In this document: piece by piece, positions 58,201 through 64,000 of the stretch
Layout: each line of letters begins with the position of its first letter
How positions within the stretch are numbered: position 1 is the stretch's first letter
Origin: Lateolabrax maculatus
Lineage: Eukaryota > Chordata > Actinopteri > Acropomatiformes > Lateolabracidae
Assembly: GCA_031216445.1 (NCBI GenBank)
Contig: CM062215.1
Coordinates: 7,648,001-7,712,000, forward strand
DNA: 64,000 bases
Direction of reading: 5' to 3'
The notes under the pieces: generated by a model
Seen by the model: only the letters and a program-made list of their open reading frames with translations
The model's database searches: none
What the model was told of the DNA's origin: nothing
Position numbers and translations under genes: made by a program

Positions 58201-60328
58201 TTTTATAGAATTGCAAGATGCTGGTTTGTCTTGTCATGCTCAGTATTTGTTGCACATGAAAGGACGTTTGATACCTCTCAAAGTTGGGAGAGATATCAAG
58301 CTGCATTTAACAAAAAGCTGCAAGGACTCGACTGAGAAAACAATTTGCAGTGTTGCATTGTTTCACTATAAAAATGGAGAAAGATTCATATGTACCTTGA
58401 TTCATTTTTAAAGCCATGCTTGGTAAGCTCCCCTTGAATCTGTCCTGAACTTGGAAAAAGTGCGTTTTTGTTCCGTGCACCCTGGGCTCAGAGTAATTTA
58501 CAAGATAAACGTCATTTGGAAAAGCTGCCAAAATCCCTGCCACAGTGTAGATATCCTGTTATTGGAGCTCTGAATCACAGGCAAAATTTGTTTGGTACCA
58601 CTTTCCATGACGCACCTTTTTATAGAAGCTGTATAAGTTGTGATTAATGGTTAATAAATACAACTATCCATTAATATATACAACTTTTTTCCCAAGTCAA
58701 ACATTCTCCAGTTCCAGCTTCTCACTCTTGTTTTGAGACTCAAAAGTTTGCTCAACAACAACAAAAAAAACATAGTTATGTTAAGATCAACATTTATGAT
58801 TTTGATTCCAAGAATTTGCAGACTGTGCTGATTAAAAAAAACTGCTTGTGTGCCTGACCAGCTGGTGCCTTCAGACGATCCATATCACACACCAAGAGTA
58901 TAAAATTCATTCAACCGAGGACAAAGGTGCAAAAAGTTGTTGTTGTTATTAAAGCTCATCTAGAACAGACATTAGCCGGTTAGCTAAGCATAGCATATGC
59001 AGCTGGCCTGCCTCTGAGTAAAGATTAAAGTTTGACCACCAGCAGCTTCAACGCCAAGATAAATGACTCCCAGCTTCAGCTTGAAGCACAGACACAAGAT
59101 TGGTATCATGTCTCTCATAGAAGTCATGGCAAGAAAGCAAATCCTTTAACCCCTTATAAAGCATTAGTTACAACTTATGAACTTTATAAAGAATGCCTTA
59201 TGAGAGTCTTTTTTAATATCACAGTTCTGTTAGCCCACCATTTGTGTAATAGTACAGGTGTATTCAGACAGCTGGTAACAACTGTGTGCTGAAGATTGAA
59301 CCACCGTTAAGAACTGGACTGAAAACACAATATGTAGTTTTGTATAATTTCACTATAAAAATGGAGAAAGATTCATATGTACCGCTTCACTTTTAAAGCC
59401 GGTCTTGGTAAACTCCCCCAGAATTTGTTCTCAACTTGGAAAACTGCATTTTTGTTCTGTGCACCGTGGGCTCGGAGTAATTTACAAGATAAACTTCCTT
59501 TGGAAAGGCTGCCTTCATATCAGGTAATCAAACACCACATTCAAGAAATGTTTTGGTAACGCCTGAGATTAGAGCCTGCAAATGACAGTGTAGTAGTAGT
59601 TATCCAGTACGTTTTTCGTTGGTAGAGAATATTTGCACTTCAATAGTCAGGCTTCTCTGTTTCATGTGTCTCAGATCTTATTTTATCTTGTTAAAAGTGA
59701 GGATAGTCAGTGGGGATGCAGACTTGTTATAAATAACTCCAGTTTATTTCAGTTGGGGCCTTATTTTTGTTGTTTTGCCCATTATTTCTCCCAGTTATCA
59801 TAACTGGGAGAGACCGTTCAGACCATTATAAAGAGATATTGATTCAACTGTATTCTTTTCAGGCTGTGTTGTTGTAATACGTCATATTGTTAAGTTGAAA
59901 GGTTTGTGTTATTTTGTCAGCCTTCTGTATGTGCCACCGTGCAGAACTCAGCAGAAACAGGTTTATAAAAACAGCGAGACGTGGGCGGGAGCGTTTTGTG
60001 AGCCGGCTGCAGGCAGTAGGGAAGCATGTCCCCCATCTGCCTCCAGCTGGCGCTCAAAACACTGCCGCCCACGCCATGCCCCCACACCCCTCTAACATCT
60101 CTGTGGAAACGTCCTTTTAAAGATTTTCAGGTCATTATGTACTTTATCAAACCTTCACCAAAGACAGAAAAGAGTTTAGAAAAGGGGACCTAACAATGGT
60201 GAAAATAATTGTTAACATAATTATTTGGCTTTTCTTTTCTCTTTTTTGCACAGGTTGAGGTGACGAGACTCGAAGGAGCGACTCCACCCTCTCCTCCTGA
60301 CTCAACCCCACCTCAGACCAGCCAGTAA
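52199..60328 (+). CDS. mrpl39: Mitochondrial ribosomal protein L39 (mL39), ten coding exons
   Basis: mL39 is a protein of the large subunit of the mitochondrial ribosome, related to the N-terminal TGS and adjoining domain of threonyl-tRNA synthetase but without the aminoacylation core. Exons: 52199-52235, 53106-53312, 54310-54449, 54914-55013, 55152-55219, 55820-55932, 56197-56262, 56409-56562, 56955-57002, 60254-60328. They join in frame to 335 residues, close to the 338 of human MRPL39. The N-terminus is rich in Arg and Ala with no acidic residue before position 27, fitting a mitochondrial presequence. Family motifs follow: PRVEKIEV (48-55), MNKGMSTPLSCA, NSVLALVDGELW, TFKDSDP, NQAYWRSCAA, SGAFCCDVVLD, SLRSLTRGA, LEVFSHS, TGLCSQYEVTALHSL and AHHTVWRKL. 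All ten introns-exon borders use GT-AG. No frameshift is seen. Confidence 0.96.
52863..52882. repeat. (AC)n microsatellite in mrpl39 intron 1
   Basis: A pure CA run of 10 units. Confidence 0.96.
53073..53098. repeat. Poly-C homopolymer forming the polypyrimidine tract of mrpl39 exon 2
   Basis: About 26 consecutive C, followed by TCCACAG and the exon. Being 7 nt from the acceptor, it occupies the polypyrimidine-tract position. Confidence 0.95.
53106..53312 (+). CDS. mrpl39: mrpl39 exon 2
   Basis: This exon has 207 nt. It completes the presequence (FASAAAAV) and encodes RNAVFSREQARQRALYPRVE and the first strands of the TGS-like domain, ending in LSCAR and one base of the next codon. The donor is GTGAGT at 53313. 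Confidence 0.95.
53313..54309 (+). other. mrpl39: mrpl39 intron 2, mostly a mobile element
   Basis: A 1.0-kb GT-AG intron, about two thirds of which is the element at 53595-54235. The remaining flanks show no other feature. Confidence 0.9.
53595..54235. mobile_element. Non-autonomous hAT-like element with terminal inverted repeats
   Basis: The left end TAGGGTGTAACGGTA and the right end TACCGTTACACCCCTA are inverted repeats (one base inserted in the G run). The CACGGTTCGGTACGTACC phrase just inside the left end is typical of an abundant teleost hAT family. The 641-bp body has no transposase frame. The flanking 8-mers (TGATGTGT and ATTAATAA) do not match, so the target duplication has decayed or the ends are slightly off. 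It ends 74 bp before exon 3 of mrpl39. Confidence 0.8.
54310..54449 (+). CDS. mrpl39: mrpl39 exon 3 (TGS-like domain)
   Basis: This exon has 140 nt, ending in phase 0. It encodes HLTEYHVTNSVLALVDGELW and then PLTHSC and LLTFKDSDPTLVNQ, the latter part of the TGS-like fold. The acceptor is CCCTCAG at 54303-54309; the donor is GTACTT at 54450. Confidence 0.95.
54450..54913 (+). other. mrpl39: mrpl39 intron 3
   Basis: A GT-AG intron of 464 bases, AT-rich with one T run. Nothing else recognised. Confidence 0.9.
54914..55013 (+). CDS. mrpl39: mrpl39 exon 4
   Basis: This exon has 100 nt, encoding AYWRSCAALLGQVLETAFKD then DFTVELLRTPEVP and one extra base. AYWRSCA matches the family core. Splice sites are CTCAG at 54909-54913 and GTAGGT at 55014. 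Confidence 0.96.
55152..55219 (+). CDS. mrpl39: mrpl39 exon 5
   Basis: This exon has 68 nt, encoding VTSGAFCCDVVLDPQLDSWT then PSE. SGAFC-DVVLD is a strong family match. The acceptor is ACGTAG at 55146-55151. The donor GTGTGT runs into a short GT repeat. Confidence 0.95.
55220..55819 (+). other. mrpl39: mrpl39 intron 5
   Basis: A GT-AG intron of 600 bases. The segment around 55390-55540 (with ATATTTCACCCAAAATCCATC) resembles fish dispersed repeats that carry a TTCACCCAAAA phrase, but the match is too weak to name. Confidence 0.8.
55820..55932 (+). CDS. mrpl39: mrpl39 exon 6
   Basis: This exon has 113 nt, encoding ESLRSLTRGAQQLIHQDQPW then EPLEVAPSVALEVFSHS and two further bases. The acceptor is CTGCAG at 55814-55819; the donor is GTAGAC at 55933. 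Confidence 0.95.
56197..56262 (+). CDS. mrpl39: mrpl39 exon 7
   Basis: This exon has 66 nt, encoding CKQEEVEQNAAQSPKGTVTL then H, with split Arg codons at both borders. The acceptor is TTCCAG at 56191-56196; the donor is GTGACT at 56263. Confidence 0.93.
56409..56562 (+). CDS. mrpl39: mrpl39 exon 8
   Basis: This exon has 154 nt, encoding CGDHVLLSSGPLVARTGLCS, then QYEVTALHSLGQGPWG and RRAQGLSLPLQLQ, in phase 0 at the end. It corresponds to the part related to the second additional domain of threonyl-tRNA synthetase. The acceptor is TTGTAG at 56403-56408; the donor is GTAGGG at 56563. Confidence 0.95.
56563..56954 (+). other. mrpl39: mrpl39 intron 8
   Basis: A GT-AG intron of 392 bases, AT-rich, with no feature recognised. 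Confidence 0.9.
56955..57002 (+). CDS. mrpl39: mrpl39 exon 9 (48 nt)
   Basis: This exon has 48 nt (16 codons), AHHTVWRKLRQRAEKL, in phase 0 at both ends. AH-T-W-KL is the conserved family end before the variable tail. The acceptor is CTGCAG at 56949-56954 and the donor GTAAGA at 57003. It was too short to be found by ORF length and was located by homology. Confidence 0.93.
58322..58530. repeat. Direct repeat, left copy
   Basis: Shares CACTATAAAAATGGAGAAAG and the downstream TAATTTACAAGATAAAC segment with 59309-59513, at roughly 80 percent identity by eye over about 205 bases. Confidence 0.85.
58534..59277. mobile_element. Foldback (MITE-like) element, copy A
   Basis: The left arm (about 58593-58670) and the reverse complement of the right arm (about 59148-59215) share AAG-CA---TTTATA, then ATAAGTTGT-A-TAATG, so the unit can fold back. 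A second copy of the same unit lies at 60942-61867. The element has no coding capacity. The family was not identified. Confidence 0.7.
59309..59513. repeat. Direct repeat, right copy
   Basis: This is the partner of 58322-58530 in the same orientation, starting at AAGAACTGGACTGA and ending at GGAAAGGCTGCC. The two copies bracket foldback copy A. Confidence 0.85.
60254..60328 (+). CDS. mrpl39: mrpl39 exon 10 (C-terminal tail)
   Basis: This exon has 75 nt, encoding VEVTRLEGATPPSPPDSTPP then QTSQ and TAA at 60326-60328. It is variable, low-complexity sequence like the human tail. The acceptor is GCACAG at 60248-60253. The frame is fixed by exon 9 in phase 0. Confidence 0.85.
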   Translation, partial: VEVTRLEGATPPSPPDSTPPQTSQ

Positions 60329-60418
60329 CGACCTCTGTGTAACCTCCCACACACATACACACTTTAACATGTATCTAATTGTATTATCTGTTCAATAAAT
60401 ATGTAAAAAAAACACGTG
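60329..60418 (+). terminator. mrpl39: mrpl39 3'UTR and polyadenylation signal
   Basis: A very short 3'UTR: AATAAA at 60394-60399 lies 66 nt after the stop, followed by an A run. The cleavage site near 60415 is inferred. Confidence 0.8.
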
Positions 60419-60649
60419 ACAAATCACAACTTATCTCTTTCTTATGAAAATCTCAGCAAGTCGAAGGAAATAATTTCCCATGACCTCGCAGTCGTAGAGA
60501 ACGCAAGCGTGTTTCTCGTGTTTTGTGTGTGTCGAAAGAAAGATTTTAACACTCCCGGGGGGGGGGGAGCTGCTTGAGTTTATAACTGTTCAGCTGATTG
60601 CGGGCGTGTAGGAGTGAGCGAGAAGAGTGAAAATGTAACAGTGTAGATG

Positions 60650-60740
60650 TGTGCGCGCGTGTGTGTGTGTGTGTGTGTCAGCAGTTTGCTTAACAACAAA
60701 AGCAGTGTGTGTGTGTGTGTGTGCATGTGCGTGTGTGTTG
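60650..60740. repeat. GT/GC microsatellite cluster
   Basis: Two GT runs (about 60659-60678 and 60706-60722) with a short GC alternation in front and interrupted GT behind. Confidence 0.95.
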
Positions 60741-60941
60741 GCTGAAGGTCAGGCAGCAGTGCAGCTGTTGTGTCTGTCACTCGTCAAACAGGTGGCTCTC
60801 AATCCTCAGAGTGTGTTCGGAGTCAAGTGTGAGCAAGCCGGAGGATTCGAGCCATGAGGCTTTTTGCTTTTTTCCCCCCACAGGATTCCTGGCGTTTTGA
60901 CACATTAGACACAACACTCGCCCCTTTCTCATCCAACAAAG

Positions 60942-61867
60942 TCCCTGCCACAGTGTAGAGATCCTGTTATTGTAGCTCTGAATCACAGGCTAAAATAGTT
61001 TGGCACCACTTTCCGTAAGGCATCTATTTATAGAAGCTTTATTATAAGTTGTAATTAATGGTTAATGATACTGATCAGGTATAAGCCATTAATAAGTACA
61101 ACTTTTTGGGTTGGCAGAGTTTCTTACTTTCTAATAAGCCATCAATTCTGTAGTAGCAAATGGTAATAAAAAGTTGTTTTTAAATATCAATAAAACATCT
61201 GTGTAAAATATCCTGCTGAATGACGATGTGTAATCATTTGGCAAAACAGGACATTGTTTCTCCAGAGTCCATGTGAGGAAACGGATAAAAAGTCAATCTG
61301 AATTCTTAGAGCTGGAGGAGAGGATTCGTCTATAATGTGTGTCAGTGCTTTTCAAAGTTCAAAAATATGACTACCAGCCCCTATAACGCCCACTGATTAA
61401 CACGTAATGTCTTGTTTGTTTAATAAACTTAACTTTGCCCACCCACTGTTTGGACCAAAGTAATTATGTGGTGGATTTACACCACAGAATGATCTGTAAA
61501 AACACAAATTTATTTCTTCGAGTTTGTGTTCAGATTGAACAAACGAGACATTGCATGTTAGTTTTTCAGCTTTAGAGATGCTGGTAGACAAATGTTTAAA
61601 CTTTAGCGTGAGCTAGGATGGCTGTTTACCAGTATTTATGCACAGATATAAGACTGATATCGAACTTCTCATCTAACTCACAACAAGAAAATGAATAAGC
61701 TAATTTCCCACAATGTCAAACTATTCCTTTAACCCCTTTTATAAAGCATTAGTTACGACTTATAAACACTTTATAAAGGATGCCTTATTAGAAAGTGTTT
61801 TTTAATATCACAGTGCTGTTAGTCCACCACTTGTGTAATAGTACAGGTGGTCACAGACAGCTGGTAA
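60942..61867. mobile_element. Foldback (MITE-like) element, copy B
   Basis: It starts with the same CCCTGCCACAGTGTAG phrase and ends with the same CAGCTGGTAA phrase as copy A (58534-59277), with the same inverted arms (about 60995-61070 and 61735-61800). It is about 180 bp longer inside and lacks the flanking 205-bp direct repeats. Confidence 0.7.
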
Positions 61868-63649
61868 TGTTTAATGACCACCGGTGACATCAAGAAAACT
61901 GAGAAAAACAACTCCCCCAGACCTTTCAGACCGCTCCCCTCCCCCAGTTGTACATTACAGTTTGACATCGGAGCCTCTGCCACAAGACACAACAAAAGGA
62001 GTGAAAGTCCGGTGGCATTAAAACCCCTTTATGTTCAAATCGTCCATGTAGTGTTCTTCCGCTCTGCTCCTCAATGACGTGGAGCTTCTTTCCCCCTTGC
62101 TTTTTAAATCCCAATCCAAATGTATCAATCGCCACCAATAGACGGCCAAAGATTGAGCAAAACCCCGGGCCAGGGAGGTTAGCCGCTGTGCAGCTGTTGC
62201 TCCCACTCAGGCATCCCACTGCCGCCACCGCCACCCCCCACCACACCGACACACACTGACAACGTGCGAGACACACCCAGGGACATATGCCTCGGACATA
62301 GAGCCAGTCACACCACCAGCACCAAGTGAGATGTTTGAATCCGTGCCCTGAATGCCTCGCTGCTGTAGTGCTCGGGAGATATTTAGGAATGACTGCTGCG
62401 CCCGCAGACGCTGCTGCTGCTGCTCAAACGTAATTAAAGTTGAATAGCCACTTAAACACTCTGGAATAATGCATTCCTAGAAATGAATTTATAATGTGTT
62501 TCTGTTCCCCACTTTATGCTAAAGAGCTCGTGCGTCTGAGGTCAACAGTGAATTCAACCCAGAGGTTTTCCCATTTGATTTCATAGCAGGGAGGGAAAGT
62601 GTTTTCTAAGCGTTGAGGCGGTGTTTTAATGTTGACCAATCCAGTGTTCAGTCGTAACACTTGCTTAGTCAATAGTAATTCACTGGGGAATTGTTGATCT
62701 GCAGGCCTGCAGCAGTTTAACTTACTTATCAGTGCTGTTTTCACCAAGAAATGTAACTGATAATTAACCGATAAGTCATATTTCATCCTCCGTACGATAC
62801 AGAATCAATTCAATAGGTCCATTGCAATCCACACCTAAAGAAAAATACATAATATTGTAGCAGTAACAATAGTAGTAACAAGGGAAAATACCAAAGGTTT
62901 TACATGCCCTGCTTCTCCAGAGTTAATGTCTCTGATGGTAAAGCTGTGATGATTGATGAAAGAACACATTACAGTGAATGTCAGAGGAGCTTTTTCCTTC
63001 TGAGATGACAAAGAAACACAAAGTAAGTAATGATAGTATTCATAGTATCTGGAGAAAGATCAGGCACTGAATACATTTCTGCTTTTGGCCTTGAGAGAGC
63101 GTCACCTTCAATTGTACAAGCCTTTAATTCTTTTTGGGCTCTCTTAGACATCGCTTTGAGCACCGCTTCTTGATCCAAGGCTTGACGCATCTTTGTCTTT
63201 TTTTTTTTTTTTAACCTTCTTTAAAATACTTCTAACTAAAAAAGGACACTGAAATTTCAGACACACGTTTAAAATGAAAAGATTTTACATAAAGCATCCA
63301 CATATGAATGCAGCTCAGTGGTCGCTCTCTGCTGTCACTTGCCTGCTCTGTGGTTGTTGGTCAACACCCTTTATAAAGCTTTAATCAGCAGCTATTAACT
63401 GTTGTTATTAGAATATTAAGAACAAGTTTTGGGTTGCCAGGTTGTGAGAGAGTGCTTTTGCTTGTGTTCAGACAGTCTCCTGGCCATGGACGGATTTAGG
63501 TGCAGATCTTTTCCAGAGTAGTGGTTCTATGGTGCATATATTAGTCAAAAATTTTTATTTTTTTTTATTTTTCCAGAACCTGGCAACCATTACTAAAGCC
63601 TTTGGGCACAACTTGAAGCTGTAAAGGCTGCCTTATTAACATAATAACT

Positions 63650-64000
63650 GAGGGTGCACTTGTGGAACAGTGTCTACATGACTAGAAGCAGCGGGCGGTG
63701 CAGTGCGCGTCCCGGACGCGGCGCTGCGCTCTCGGCGCTCCGCTCGTCTGAGAGCGCACCCCGCCCTCCTCCTCCTCCTCCTCCTCCCTCCATCTCCATC
63801 TCCTCCTCCTCCTCCACCAGCGAAGCCGCACAGCAAGAGGAGAGCGGACCTGTGACTGCGACCGAGGCGCGCCGCTCCCGCCTCCTCCTCCTCCTCCTCC
63901 TCCCCCCCCTCCCGCCCCGCTCCGTGCCAGACTCCTCAGCCAGGACGCACCGGCAACCTCTCGCACCGATCCGTCCCGGAGACGCGTCCCCGCCCGCCCG
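63650..64000. promoter_or_regulatory. CpG-rich, CTC-repeat-rich block: likely promoter or 5'UTR of the next gene
   Basis: Composition changes abruptly to GC-rich with many CpGs (for example CGGACGCGGCGCTGCGC) and two CTC repeat runs (63764-63790 with extensions, 63880-63905). This is typical of a vertebrate CpG-island promoter. No start codon can be assigned. Translated frames give Gly or Arg runs on the minus strand and are not credible proteins. The gene and its strand are unknown. Confidence 0.5.

Larger units (their letters stand above)
57003..60253 (+). other. mrpl39: mrpl39 last intron (3.25 kb) with duplicated repeats
   Basis: A GT-AG intron, by far the longest of the gene. It carries a foldback-type element (58534-59277) bracketed by two direct repeats of about 205 bp (58322-58530 and 59309-59513). 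An A run lies near 57642-57656. Open frames at 57236-57532 and elsewhere match nothing recognised. Confidence 0.85.
60419..63640. other. Intergenic region downstream of mrpl39
   Basis: About 3.2 kb without a recognised gene. It holds a GT microsatellite cluster (60650-60740), a G run (about 60559-60567), foldback copy B (60942-61867), and a further fragment of the same family near 63365-63450. The T run at 63199-63213 and the rest are unremarkable. Confidence 0.75.

Noticed and set aside
60060..60120. Frame around 59895-60120 considered as an extra mrpl39 exon
   Set aside because: Exon 9 joins exon 10 in phase 0 with good splice sites, giving the family length. The extra frame has no homology.
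1..64000. Bacterial features, CRISPR arrays, operons, phage or viral genes
   Set aside because: Nothing of the kind is present. All real coding sequence is spliced vertebrate sequence, and no retroviral or viral protein motif was seen.

Overview
The window is vertebrate nuclear DNA, almost certainly from a ray-finned (teleost) fish. The genes are split by GT-AG introns. Their products match vertebrate MBNL2, RAP2A and MRPL39. Introns are short compared with mammals, CA/GT microsatellites are dense, and several dispersed elements resemble common teleost families. There is no sign of prokaryotic, plasmid, phage or CRISPR content. All three genes lie on the + strand.

Layout. 1-20155: no coding exon could be found; inferred to be the long intron of mbnl2 that precedes the second zinc-finger exon. 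20156-35345: eight coding exons of mbnl2 (muscleblind-like splicing regulator 2), from zinc finger 2 to the C-terminal IILK stop, including the alternative 54-nt nuclear-localisation exon. About 35346-39235: long mbnl2 3'UTR. About 39240-40570: intergenic. About 40440-41141: rap2a promoter and T-rich leader. 41142-50247: rap2a, two coding exons around an 8.55-kb intron, with a 3'UTR to about 51295. 52199-60328: mrpl39 (mitoribosomal protein mL39), ten coding exons giving 335 residues. 60420-63640: intergenic, with repeats. About 63650-64000: a CpG-rich, CTC-repeat-rich block that looks like the promoter or 5'UTR of another gene beyond the edge.

How the genes relate. They do not form one pathway. 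mbnl2 encodes an RNA-binding regulator of alternative splicing and RNA localisation. rap2a encodes a Ras-family membrane GTPase. mrpl39 encodes a structural protein of the mitochondrial ribosome. The neighbourhood is still informative: MBNL and RAP2 genes are neighbours at three human loci (MBNL1-RAP2B, MBNL2-RAP2A, MBNL3-RAP2C), so this is one arm of an old vertebrate paralogon.

The most interesting signals are in splicing control of mbnl2: a 54-nt exon behind an AG-free zone of about 150 nt packed with YGCY motifs, a tandem NAGNAG acceptor, UG- and CTC-repeat tracts against regulated exons, and weak donors. In mrpl39, a homopolymeric C run serves as a polypyrimidine tract, and mobile-element-derived sequence fills two introns. 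I found no convincing previously undescribed system. Exon boundaries were derived by eye from splice signals and from recalled family proteins, so UTR and repeat boundaries are approximate.
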